Below are positions 56,201 through 63,170 of a DNA stretch of 64,000 nucleotides, in pieces. Positions within the stretch are counted from its first letter, which is position 1. Each line of letters begins with the position of its first letter. The translations under genes and the position numbers were made by a program. The notes beneath the pieces are model-generated. The model was given only the letters and a program-made list of their open reading frames with translations. It did not search any database and was not told the DNA's origin. The stretch is from Natrinema hispanicum. GTDB lineage: Archaea > Halobacteriota > Halobacteria > Halobacteriales > Natrialbaceae. Location of the stretch: assembly GCF_004217335.1 (NCBI RefSeq), contig NZ_SHMP01000003.1, forward strand, positions 744,001 to 808,000, written 5' to 3'.

Positions 56201-56918
56201 CCTCCTCGACGGGCTTCTCAATTTCAGCAAGTCGTTTCTGCCCGACCAGCGTGGCGGGAAGATGGACGCCCCCCTGGTCATGTCCTCGCGGATCGATCCC
56301 TCCGAGATCGACGACGAGGCCCACAACATGGATGTCGTCTCCCAGTACCCCCGCGAGTTCTATCTCGCGACCCGCGAGCAGGCCGACCCCGAGGACGTCG
56401 ACGTCGAAATCGCCGAGGAGAACCTCGGCACCGACCTAGAGTACACCGGCTTCGAACACACCCACGACACCACCGACATCGCAATGGGCCCCGATCTCTC
56501 GGCGTACAAGACGCTGGGCTCGATGATGGACAAGATGGACGCCCAACTCGAGCTCTCGCGGAAGCTCCGGGCAGTCGACGAAACCGACGTCGCCGAGCGG
56601 GTTATCGAGTATCACTTCCTGCCGGACCTGATCGGGAATCTGCGGGCTTTCTCGCGCCAGGAGACGCGGTGTCTCGACTGCGGCGAGAAGTTCCGCCGGA
56701 TGCCCTTGACTGGCGACTGTCGCGAGTGTGGTGGTCGGGTTAACCTCACCGTCCACAAAGGCTCGGTCAACAAGTACATGCAGACCGCGATTCAGGTCGC
56801 CGAGGAGTACGACTGTCGCGACTACACGAAACAGCGACTCGAGGTTCTGGAACGGTCGCTCGAGAGTATTTTCGAGAACGACAAGAACAAGCAAAGCGGG
56901 ATCGAGGACTTCATGTAA
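53292..56918 (+). CDS. polC: DNA polymerase D large subunit (DP2), intein-free
   Basis: The catalytic subunit of the archaeal replicative polymerase PolD. The ATG at 53292 gives 1208 residues. The catalytic NCDGDED motif lies at about 960-966, with KSFLPDQRGGKMDAPLV after it. Zinc fingers lie near 714-765 (CETCGTE ... CPDCNER ... CPDCDQR ... CDRCEREGTC) and at about 1125 (CLDCGEKF ... CRECGG). A long Asp/Ala/Glu insert (about 280-335) is a haloarchaeal addition. Many haloarchaeal DP2 genes carry inteins; none is seen here. The 3' end is followed by a cluster of hairpins. Confidence 0.97.
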   Translation: MRAEDERYFERLESQLDDAFDVAERAKERGGDPKPEVEIPTARDMADRVENILGIDGVAERVRELEGQMSREEAALELAEDFAEGRVGDYETKAGKVEGAVRTAVALLTEGVVAAPIEGIDKVEIIQNDDGTEFVNVYYAGPIRSAGGTAQALSVLVADYTRALVGIEQYKARDDEIERYAEEISLYDKETGLQYTPKDKETKFIAEHMPIMLDGEATGDEEVSGFRDLERVDTNSARGGMCLVLAEGIALKAPKIQRYTRNLDEVDWPWLQDLIDGTYYDDAAADEESDADADDEGDGDGEDADADGDEPADDGDDTDADAPDGPPRVEESTKFLRDLIAGRPVFSHPCAEGGFRLRYGRARNHGFATAGVHPAAMHLVDDFLATGTQIKTERPGKAAGVVPVDSIEGPTIKLANGDVRRIDDPQDALEIRNGVEKILDLGEYLVNYGEFVENNHPLAPASYTYEWWVQDLEAAGADVQAFEDDPRIDLEFPDPEEALEWATEYDAPLHPEYTYLWHDLSVDAFCTLAGAVAAGRVEDDTLVLDYTESVREALETIVIEHRQRESEGHIAVDDWRPFVRTLGCEPRQTVADGATLEPEQAPTVELERTWADADLSERARTWGHEAEGDNAIEAVNEVAPFQVRERSPTRIGNRMGRPEKSESRDLSPAVHTLFPIGEAGGTQRNVADAATHAETMSDTPGVVELQIGRQRCETCGTETFKNRCPDCNERTTPDYRCPDCDQRLEPDDADRVECDRCEREGTCVETREIDVHDEFRSALESVGERENAFEILKGVKGLSSQNKIPEPIEKGVLRAKHDVSAFKDGTVRYDMTDLPVTSVRASELDVDVGQLQALGYEEDIHGEPLTHEDQLVELKVQDIVLSDGAAEHMLQTADFIDDLLAQYYGLEPFYEFEDRQDLVGELVFGMAPHTSAATVGRVIGFTSAAVGYAHPYFHAAKRRNCDGDEDCVMLLLDGLLNFSKSFLPDQRGGKMDAPLVMSSRIDPSEIDDEAHNMDVVSQYPREFYLATREQADPEDVDVEIAEENLGTDLEYTGFEHTHDTTDIAMGPDLSAYKTLGSMMDKMDAQLELSRKLRAVDETDVAERVIEYHFLPDLIGNLRAFSRQETRCLDCGEKFRRMPLTGDCRECGGRVNLTVHKGSVNKYMQTAIQVAEEYDCRDYTKQRLEVLERSLESIFENDKNKQSGIEDFM

Positions 56919-56961
56919 ATCTACGCTGTCGTTCGCGAGAGCGCTGCTCTCTCGTGACTGA

Positions 56962-57114
56962 GCGAATCGACGATTCGCGATGCTGTCGGCGCTTCGAGCC
57001 GACTGTTCGAGGGATCTTCGATCCCTCGTCGTCTGCGAAACCGAATGTTTCGATTGATGACAAGACGCCTTCGGCGTCTCGAACCACGGCCTGTCGCGAG
57101 CGAGGCACGCCGTG
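56962..57114. repeat. Cluster of six short hairpins after polC
   Basis: In 153 nt I read gcgaatcgacgattcgc (56962-56978), tcggc/gccga (56986-57002), a 9-bp stem with ttc loop (57008-57028), cgaaa/tttcg (57036-57052), agacgccttcggcgtct (57063-57079) and cacggc/gccgtg (57085-57114). The core gagggatcttcgatccctc is identical to the hairpin at 45552-45570 in the orphan element. No gene lies here. It could form the polC mRNA 3' end or be a hotspot for a hairpin-type repeat. Confidence 0.7.
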
Positions 57115-57197
57115 ACTCGCTTTTCGCTTTGTGACTCGAGCGGCCACCCGCATAATTCGTGCTGTGGCTTTATCGCCGTCGCCGGTGTGGTCGGTCT

Positions 57198-57536
57198 ATG
57201 GTCAACACTGGCGAGACACCGGCATCGGAAGGCGAGGAAGCGGCCGTCGAGGCGGTACGGAAACTCAACTTCGGGCAGACGGTCTACGACGGGGACGGCA
57301 ACGAACTCGGTCACATTCGTGGCTTCGAGCAGAGCGGCTTTTTCGTCACGACGCGCGAGGGTGCCGAAGCGATGAGCGTCGAACACGCTCGGTCGGGCCA
57401 CGAATTCGGCGAGGCGGAGCTCATGTGGCGCTGTATGGAGTGTGGTGAAATGGGCGATATCAACAGTGGACTTCCCGACGAGTGCCCGAACTGCGGGACC
57501 GGGCGCGAAGAACTGATGTACTGGACCGAAGACTGA
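57198..57536 (+). CDS. Rubredoxin-like zinc-ribbon protein (DUF7130-like), copy 1
   Basis: The ATG at 57198 gives 112 residues. An N-terminal strand domain (NFGQTVYDGDGNELGHIRGF ... FFVTTREGA, a PRC-barrel-like pattern, about 20-60) is followed by a rubredoxin-like CMEC...CPNC knuckle pair (about 81-101) and the ending EELMYWTED. It is strongly similar to the gene at 60299. Haloarchaeal families of this type are annotated DUF7130. It probably binds Zn or Fe; role unknown. Confidence 0.82.
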   Translation: MVNTGETPASEGEEAAVEAVRKLNFGQTVYDGDGNELGHIRGFEQSGFFVTTREGAEAMSVEHARSGHEFGEAELMWRCMECGEMGDINSGLPDECPNCGTGREELMYWTED

Positions 57537-57669
57537 GCGGGCTCGAGACGGGTCGATTCAGTCCGGGTTTGGCAGCGGCACGACCTAAAGTTGAGACGAC
57601 AGTGGGTTTAGCGGGGCTGTGATACGTTTTTTGAACAGGTCGGTAGGTTCCCGGTTCAAATCGACGTTC

Positions 57670-57750
57670 ATACGCGTTACTGTCACTGTGTCCCGGTGGA
57701 CCCGCGACCGTCCTGCGGGTGTACCGGCACTGATTGACAGCAGACCGTCT
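57670..57750 (+). repeat. Palindromic element (family 1), copy 4 (81 nt)
   Basis: From atacgcgttactgtc to gacagcagaccgtct. It aligns to the 25390-25471 copy with one base fewer. The inner arms ccggtggacccgc and gcgggtgtaccgg pair at 11 of 13 positions. It lies in the gap between the DUF7130-type gene and the MFS gene. Confidence 0.72.
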
Positions 57751-57794
57751 CAATCCTGGGCACTGACGAACGGCTCTCACTGTTCGGCACAGCA

Positions 57795-57825
57795 GTATTA
57801 CGAAATGCCAGCATTATCATAACAC
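57795..57825 (+). promoter_or_regulatory. Dyad operator candidate before the MFS gene
   Basis: gtattac (57795-57801) and ataacac (57819-57825) form an imperfect inverted repeat with a 17-nt spacer, 33 nt before the ATG at 57859. A similar pair stands before the neighbouring leftward gene (59988-60019). NikR-type proteins bind widely spaced dyads, so the local regulator is a natural candidate. Confidence 0.35.
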
Positions 57826-57858
57826 AACAACCATTTTTCCGGGGTCTCCAGATCAGAT

Positions 57859-59088
57859 ATGGCTGTTCCGTCCCGGAATTCCGCTGCTCTTCCCTCTTCG
57901 AGCGTTCTGAAATACTATCTCTACAAATCAACAAAAGCGGTTGAGTTTTACCGGCCAATTATGTATCTCTTCTTTCTCGCCCAAGGACTCACCTTCACGC
58001 AGATCGCTATTCTTGAAGCGATATACAATCTGACGACGCTGCTGGGGGAGATTCCAACAGGCTATGTCGGTGACCGTGTTGGTCGGCGCAACAGTCTCCT
58101 CATCGGGACCGCCCTCATTTCACTCACACTGCTTGGGATCGGGCTGTCCAGTTCCTTCGGGGCCCTTGTGGCCCTGTACGTGTGCTGGTCGACAGGTTAC
58201 AACTTCCGTTCGGGAAGCGAAGATGCCTGGCTGTACGATACGCTCACGGATGACCTCTCGGAAGACGAGTTCGCACACGTCCGTGGGCGAGGAGAGTCCG
58301 TTTCACTGGCGATTGGCGCAGGTGCGGCGATCATCGGTGGCTATCTCGGGAGTATTGATCTATCGTATCCGTGGTTCGTCGCTGCTACAGTGACGGCAAT
58401 CGGCGTGTTCGTCCTCCTGACGATCGACGAACCCGAAACCTACGAACAAGCCGACACCACGGACCTGAGTTTTCGGCGAACACTCTCGATGATCCGTCGC
58501 ACGGTCTCACAGCGTAACATACGGGCGTTCGTGCTGTATTACTACGTTCTCTATGCGGCGGTGACGTACCTCGTGTTCGTGTTTCTCCAGCCGATTTTCG
58601 AGACAGTCGTCCTCGACTTTGGTGTGTCACAGGCGCAGGTCAAATCACTGCTCGGATGGTTCTATGCGGCGTATAGTCTCTTCGGCGCAGGGCTGAGCTA
58701 CTATACTGGTGCGATTCGCGATCGTCTCGGACTGCGACTGTGGTTTCTGGGGCTGCCCTTCGTCGTCGGCGGGGCACTGGTGGGGATGTATTTCGTCCCA
58801 GTTCTTGCCTTGCCGACGTTCCTGCTGGTTCGCGGGCTTTCTGATGTGACGCGGTCGTTCGCTAGCCAGTACATCAACGATCATCTCGAGACGATGGGAC
58901 GTGCGACTGTTCTCAGCGCAATGGCAATGATCAGCGGACTTGCAGTTATCCCCTTCCAACTCGGGAGTGGCATCATCTCCGACATCGTCACCCCATTGTT
59001 CGCTCTCGCTGTGGCTGGTGTCATCCTCATTACTAGTTCGACAGGGATCTTGCTCTGGGAGACACCTATCGAACGAGAACCGAGTTAA
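57859..59088 (+). CDS. MFS-type permease of the NikR-type island
   Basis: The 409-residue permease has about 12 helices. The MFS loop motif GYVGDRVGRRNSLLIG lies near residues 68-83, and SGSEDAWLYDTLTDDL near 118 resembles MFS members that carry drugs or sugars. It is AT-richer than core genes. The regulator gene follows after 60 nt. A metal, metal-complex or antibiotic substrate is possible; none can be shown from sequence. Confidence 0.82.
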   Translation: MAVPSRNSAALPSSSVLKYYLYKSTKAVEFYRPIMYLFFLAQGLTFTQIAILEAIYNLTTLLGEIPTGYVGDRVGRRNSLLIGTALISLTLLGIGLSSSFGALVALYVCWSTGYNFRSGSEDAWLYDTLTDDLSEDEFAHVRGRGESVSLAIGAGAAIIGGYLGSIDLSYPWFVAATVTAIGVFVLLTIDEPETYEQADTTDLSFRRTLSMIRRTVSQRNIRAFVLYYYVLYAAVTYLVFVFLQPIFETVVLDFGVSQAQVKSLLGWFYAAYSLFGAGLSYYTGAIRDRLGLRLWFLGLPFVVGGALVGMYFVPVLALPTFLLVRGLSDVTRSFASQYINDHLETMGRATVLSAMAMISGLAVIPFQLGSGIISDIVTPLFALAVAGVILITSSTGILLWETPIEREPS

Positions 59089-59148
59089 TACCGAACCGGG
59101 GGATCGCGCTACTCAGAACTCTTGTAGAAGGGCGACGAACAGAAATCT

Positions 59149-59538
59149 ATGCGAACGAGTTTCAATATTCCAGATGCAGTCGTCGAAGAGTTCGACCAGG
59201 TTTGGCAAGATGAGGGACTCGCCAACCGATCACGAGCAGTCCGTGAAGCGATGCAGGAGTACATCGAATCGCATTCACAACTTGAGGACTTGACAGACGA
59301 TGTCATCGCACTCGTCGCCTTCGACTACCGTCATCACGAGGTGATCGGGGAACTCCACGGTGTCCAACACGAGTACCAAGACGTGATCCTCAATACCAGT
59401 CACACCCACCAGGGAGAGTGGTGTCTCGAGTCGCTGTTCTGTCAGGGTGCCGGCGAGCGGGTCCGGGAACTGACCTACCGGCTTCGTGATTTCGACGGCG
59501 TGAACCGGGTGAAAATCATGGTCCTCAGAGATAACTGA
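59149..59538 (+). CDS. NikR-type ribbon-helix-helix metal regulator
   Basis: The 129-residue protein has an RHH DNA-binding domain (MRTSFNIPDAVVEEFDQVW ... SRAVREAMQEYIESH, 1-45) and an ACT-like NikR C-domain (55-129). Likely metal ligands are His in ELHGVQHEYQD, the HTH pair in TSHTHQGEWCLE and Cys of CLE. The spacing from the second His of HxH to Cys is five, one shorter than the six usual in E. coli and H. pylori NikR. It is probably a Ni-type repressor, but the metal could differ. It is likely cotranscribed with the MFS gene. Confidence 0.82.
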   Translation: MRTSFNIPDAVVEEFDQVWQDEGLANRSRAVREAMQEYIESHSQLEDLTDDVIALVAFDYRHHEVIGELHGVQHEYQDVILNTSHTHQGEWCLESLFCQGAGERVRELTYRLRDFDGVNRVKIMVLRDN

Positions 59539-59568
59539 GAGCAGCGGAAGATCCGCAAATACTGTCGC

Positions 59569-59955
59569 TCAGTCTGCTGGCGTTGCCGTGGGCTTGGCTG
59601 GTTCAGTTGGCGTGTTTAGATAGAGATAAACCAACACGACGATCAAGACGACCTGAACCGCCTTGTCGACGTAGTCGACCACCCCGTACTCCGACTTGGC
59701 CACGAGCCAAATCGGGATCTGCACGGCCGTATACGGAACGCCGATGAGATAGAGCAGGCGCCGTCGGTAGTTGAGGAAAAACAGTACAAGCGCGCCGGCG
59801 TAACCAACGCCTGCCAGTGCCACGGGAACCCGCCCCTCAACAATGCCCGCAAACACGTGTAGCACGCCAGTAATGGCAACTAACACGACTGCAAGCCACT
59901 GGACTCGGGTGAGCGCTCCGATCTTACTATCCGGGTTGTTTTGTGCGTTCATCAC
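59569..59955 (-). CDS. Four-TM haloarchaeal membrane protein
   Basis: The 128-residue protein starts MMNAQNNPDSKIGALTRVQW (the second ATG is also possible). It has four membrane helices (about 18-36, 43-61, 67-84, 95-113) and a Pro/Thr-rich tail. It resembles small haloarchaeal membrane families (possibly DUF7475). It converges on the nikR-type gene and has its own dyad upstream. Function unknown. Confidence 0.7.
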   Translation of the reverse strand: MMNAQNNPDSKIGALTRVQWLAVVLVAITGVLHVFAGIVEGRVPVALAGVGYAGALVLFFLNYRRRLLYLIGVPYTAVQIPIWLVAKSEYGVVDYVDKAVQVVLIVVLVYLYLNTPTEPAKPTATPAD

Positions 59956-59987
59956 AATACTACGTTGGTCTCGCCTTTAGATAAGGA

Positions 59988-60019
59988 CTGTTATTATCGG
60001 ACTCACAACTCCGTAATAC
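59988..60019 (-). promoter_or_regulatory. Dyad operator candidate before the four-TM gene
   Basis: On the minus strand gtattac (60019-60013), an 18-nt spacer and ataacag (59994-59988) repeat the layout found at 57795-57825. It is about 33 nt ahead of the ATG at 59955, with an AT-rich ttatctaaag between. Confidence 0.35.
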
Positions 60020-60298
60020 GGCTCTCACCCGCTAAGCAACGTGAATTTCTCATTTCCGATTGCTAAGCGATATCGATGACGTGCTACGGAAGGAAAGTAA
60101 CTAATTCAACCAACAATCAATCGCTCACGTTTCGATACCAACGGTACGACGAGGTCGGTTTTCTCGAAATCAAATCGCCTCCCATCACGACTGGCCAGTC
60201 ATTGAATGCGCCGGTTGCAACTCCTGTGGTGCAGCAATTCTATATAGCGCATAGTAGTTTATCATGGCGGCGGGCGTAGATCGATGATGGTGACACAC
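60020..60298. other. AT-rich gap before the second DUF7130-type gene
   Basis: No convincing gene. A direct repeat gctaagc (near 60031 and 60061) and a ctatatag box at 60240-60247, about 50 nt before the start at 60299, are the only features. A possible 67-codon frame at 60076 lacks coding character. Confidence 0.4.
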
Positions 60299-60592
60299 AT
60301 GGCGATCGAAGACTCACGACTCGCGTTCGGAACGACGGTCTATACCCAGGACGGTACGGAGATCGGCCGCATTCGCGGTGTCGACGAGGACGGCGTCTAC
60401 GTCACGCTCCGTGACGGAATCGAGGGACTGAGCGTCGAACACGTTCGATCGGGCCACGAGTTCGGCGAGGCAGAGCTCATGTGGCGCTGCTGGGAGTGTG
60501 GCGAGCTCGGTCGCCTCGAGAGCGATCTCCCCGACGCATGTCCGTCCTGCGGTGCCAAACGCGAGGAGCTGTACTACTGGACTGAAGACTGA
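60299..60592 (+). CDS. Rubredoxin-like zinc-ribbon protein (DUF7130-like), copy 2
   Basis: The ATG at 60299 (MAIEDSRLAFGTTVYTQDG) gives 97 residues. It is colinear with the 57198 gene: VYxxDGxEIGxIRG strand domain, GIEGLSVEHVRSGHEFGEAELMWRC, a CWEC...CPSC rubredoxin-like pair and an end of EELYYWTED. The DNA of the central block is also highly alike. The pair in direct orientation brackets the MFS/NikR-type island. Confidence 0.85.
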   Translation: MAIEDSRLAFGTTVYTQDGTEIGRIRGVDEDGVYVTLRDGIEGLSVEHVRSGHEFGEAELMWRCWECGELGRLESDLPDACPSCGAKREELYYWTED

Positions 60593-60641
60593 GCACAGCC
60601 GGACAACAACCGTTTTTATCCCGCTCGCGTCACCTCGAGCT

Positions 60642-61550
60642 ATGGAGATCGTCGTCTTCGGGGCTGGCAGCCTCGGAAGTCTCGTCGGCGGGCTACTTGC
60701 ACGCGGCCACGACGTCACACTCGTCGCTCGCGAGGCTCACGCGCGTGCCGTTCGTGAGTCGGGACTGCGTCTCGAGGGTGCCGTCGACGACGGCCCGTCC
60801 CACGTCTCCCCTGCAGCGACGACCGACGGGACGGGACTCGAGGCCGACCTCGCCGTCGTCACGGTCAAATCGTTCGACACCGCCGCGGCTGCCGACGCAC
60901 TTGCGACGGGCTCGATCGAGGCCGTTCTCTCGCTCCAAAACGGGATGGGAAATGAAGCGACGCTCGCGACGCGGCTCGAGGCTCCGATACTCGCCGGGAC
61001 GGCGACCTACGGTGCGATCCTCCAGGAGCCGGGAGTCGTCGAATGCACGGGTCCCGGCGAGATCGTGCTAGGACCACGAGACGGTGGCTCCTCGGCACGT
61101 GCAGAGCGTGTCGGCGAGGCCTTTGCCGCAGTCGGTCTCGAGACGACCGTCGCCGACGACATGCCCCGCCGACTGTGGAAGAAACTCGCAGTCAACGCCG
61201 GAATCAACCCCATCACGGCCCTGACTGCCACCGAAAACGGAGCGGTCCTCGAAGAGCCAGCGACCGACCTCGCACGGGAAGCGACCCGGGAGACGGCACG
61301 GGTCGCACGTGCCTGTGACGTGTCCCTGTCGAACCACGAGGCGCTGGCTGCAATGGAAACCGTCGCTCAGGCGACGGCCGCGAACACGTCCTCGATGGCC
61401 CAGGATATCGCCGCCCAACGGCGCACCGAAATCGATGCGATCAACGGCTACGTCGTCGAGCGAGCGGCCGAGAACGGGCTCGAGGTGCCGACGAATCGAA
61501 CGCTCACGGCGTTGATCCGGACGTGGGAACAGGGTCGTGGCCGTCGGTGA
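60642..61550 (+). CDS. panE: 2-dehydropantoate 2-reductase (ketopantoate reductase)
   Basis: The enzyme reduces ketopantoate to pantoate with NADPH for coenzyme A synthesis. The ATG at 60642 gives 302 residues. The Rossmann motif GAGSLGSLVGGLLARGHDV lies at 7-25, LQNGMGNE near 102, and the catalytic Lys in RRLWKKLAVNAGINPITAL near 175-193. It lies just downstream of the second DUF7130-type gene in the same direction. Confidence 0.92.
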   Translation: MEIVVFGAGSLGSLVGGLLARGHDVTLVAREAHARAVRESGLRLEGAVDDGPSHVSPAATTDGTGLEADLAVVTVKSFDTAAAADALATGSIEAVLSLQNGMGNEATLATRLEAPILAGTATYGAILQEPGVVECTGPGEIVLGPRDGGSSARAERVGEAFAAVGLETTVADDMPRRLWKKLAVNAGINPITALTATENGAVLEEPATDLAREATRETARVARACDVSLSNHEALAAMETVAQATAANTSSMAQDIAAQRRTEIDAINGYVVERAAENGLEVPTNRTLTALIRTWEQGRGRR

Positions 61551-61615
61551 GCCGTCGCTGTCGTCGCGAGTGATCAAAAAACCGAACCCGACGGATCGAA
61601 CGCGCTAAACGGGGA

Positions 61616-61978
61616 TTAGAACGGTGCTTCCGGGCCTTCGTCGGCTTCGCCGTCGTCGTCGACGGTTTCGCCGGGGAAGGACGGACTCATGCCGCCGCCC
61701 ATGTCGTCGCCGCCGTCCATGCCAGTGGTTGCGTTGACCTTCTCGATCTCGGGGATCTCTTTGACCATGCGGCTCTTGATCGCCTGGATCGTCATCGGCG
61801 AAATGCCACAGCCACTGCAGGCACCGCCGAGGGCGATGCTGACCTCGCCGTTTTCGCGATCGAGGTCCTGAATCGCTGCGCTGCCGCCGTGCATCTGGAT
61901 CTGCGGGAAGTTCCGTCGCAGGAAGTTCGTCACGCGCTCCTCGAGATCGTCCCCGTCGTTCTGGGTCTCGGTGCTCAT
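61616..61978 (-). CDS. NifU C-terminal-domain Fe-S scaffold/carrier
   Basis: The ATG at 61978 (MSTETQNDGDDLEERVTNFL) gives 120 residues. The NifU C-terminal domain (about 12-85) contains IALGGACSGCGISPMTIQAIK with the CSGC (CxxC) cluster-binding motif. A Gly/Asp-rich tail follows. It probably assembles or passes Fe-S clusters, supporting ferredoxin and other proteins. It is monocistronic. Confidence 0.92.
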   Translation of the reverse strand: MSTETQNDGDDLEERVTNFLRRNFPQIQMHGGSAAIQDLDRENGEVSIALGGACSGCGISPMTIQAIKSRMVKEIPEIEKVNATTGMDGGDDMGGGMSPSFPGETVDDDGEADEGPEAPF

Positions 61979-62061
61979 GAACCCCACTTGGGTATCAGCC
62001 CCCCTAAACCTTCCGTCCTCCATGTTCGGCTGCCGGCGTCACCGACGGTGCTGGGCCCGCG

Positions 62062-62379
62062 TTAGGCGAATCCGAACACGCGCTGAAGTTCGGCTTCGAT
62101 CTCCTCGACGTGGCGCTCGAGGACCTGCTCGAAGCGCTCCTCGTCGACGAGCACGCCCGAGAGGCGGCCGTAGGGATCATCTGGCAACTCGATGCGGAAC
62201 TCGCCGTTGCCCTCGTAGAAGGGCTCGCTCTCGTTGAGCACCTGCTGGTCGATCGCGTGGACGAGTTCGGAGTCGTACTGGTCGTTCATCCGGTTGAACG
62301 CGTTTTTATACGCCTGCTGAAGCTCGGGGAAGTAGTTGGCGTACTTGTCTTCGAACTGCTCGGGGTCGAAGTCGGCCAT
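62062..62379 (-). CDS. Small haloarchaeal protein, DUF5783-like
   Basis: The start MADFDPEQFEDKYANYFPEL at 62379 gives 105 residues. The protein is all helical and acidic, with ELQQAYKNAFNRMNDQYDSEL and LPDDPYGRLSGVLVDEERFEQVL, ending in QRVFGFA. It matches my memory of the haloarchaeal DUF5783 family. Function unknown; no catalytic motif. The upstream side is a repeat-rich gap. Confidence 0.8.
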   Translation of the reverse strand: MADFDPEQFEDKYANYFPELQQAYKNAFNRMNDQYDSELVHAIDQQVLNESEPFYEGNGEFRIELPDDPYGRLSGVLVDEERFEQVLERHVEEIEAELQRVFGFA

Positions 62380-62482
62380 ACTCGACCTGACGGAGAGCGA
62401 CGACAAAAGTCGGACGATCGGTTCGTTCGACACCGATTCGCTCCGTTCTGGTCTGTGCCTGCCGTCCGATGGCGCGAGCCTG

Positions 62483-62607
62483 AGACGGTCTGCTGTCACA
62501 CTGTCGGACAGCAGTCAATACGAAGTCGGTCGCGGATTCGCGGCCGTCTCCACCGGTGACGGCCGTAGCAGCGCGACCGATCTGCACATCGTTCTGTCCG
62601 GCAGTAT
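62483..62607. repeat. Composite of half family-1 and family-2 repeats
   Basis: agacggtctgctgtc at 62483 is the left arm of the 82-nt family. It is followed by the family-2 inverted pair actgtcggacagcagt (62500-62515) and tctgtccggcagtat (62593-62607). No gene occupies the 337-nt gap 62380-62716, which otherwise holds only this composite and the likely promoter of the next gene. Confidence 0.5.
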
Positions 62608-62716
62608 CAGTAGCAGCAGTTTCGGTACCAGTCCGCTGAAACTGTATGGGGTGCCTATACAGAGGCCCGCGTACGCAAGCGGAACGGACACTCCGGCCCT
62701 TGGCGACTCCGCGAAC

Positions 62717-63103
62717 ATGGGTACCAAACAGGAGCCAATTCCACCCGAAGCGCTCCCGCCGGGATGGGGACTGGCAAAACTCGATGACGACCAGTTCGTC
62801 TACCGGCATGGCAACCCTGCGATCGAGCTGATCGCGGATAGTACCCATCCTGATCGCTCCCATCCAGCGCTCGGACTCTGTCGGTGCTGGGAGCTTCGCT
62901 ACAAGATCTTCCTTACGGATTCGACGATCGCTCGCTCGATCGCTCACGTCTCGACGCGCCGAGCCGCTCTCGACGGCTTACTCGAGTGTATGCATAGTAT
63001 CCACGAGGCCGCCGACGCAGCCATCGATCCGGTCGCGGTCGAAGCGGTACTCGACCGCGTCAGTTTCTCCGAACTCGTTCCAGACGAGGCGTCGTCGCCG
63101 TAG
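62717..63103 (+). CDS. Haloarchaeal protein of unknown function
   Basis: The ATG at 62717 (MGTKQEPIPPEALPPGWGLA) gives 128 residues. The first part (PPGWGLAKLDDDQFVYRHGNPAIELIAD) looks like a small strand domain, and a CRCWELRYKI segment near 55 leads to a helical C-part (TRRAALDGLLECMHSIHEAADA). It resembles a haloarchaeal hypothetical family, without a known function. The longer frame from 62336 covers the repeat region and is rejected. Confidence 0.68.
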   Translation: MGTKQEPIPPEALPPGWGLAKLDDDQFVYRHGNPAIELIADSTHPDRSHPALGLCRCWELRYKIFLTDSTIARSIAHVSTRRAALDGLLECMHSIHEAADAAIDPVAVEAVLDRVSFSELVPDEASSP

Positions 63104-63170
63104 TCGCCGGATCGCCGGCGGTAGCTTCGTTTTACTCGTCGAGCCGCTCGCCTCAGCTGTGCAGGCTTGA

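Larger units (their letters stand above)
57537..57858. other. 322-nt region with palindrome and MFS promoter
   Basis: It contains a T-run gttttttg near 57626 that may end the upstream transcript, family-1 element copy 4 (57670-57750), a dyad (57795-57825) and AT-rich sequence before the MFS start. No gene. Confidence 0.5.

Noticed and set aside
53292..56918. Intein in polC
   Set aside because: The protein is colinear with intein-free DP2; no splicing motifs such as an HN-Cys/Ser junction were seen.
60076..60279. 67-codon frame in the AT-rich gap
   Set aside because: No start context, no hydrophobic or charged pattern of a protein, lies in promoter sequence.
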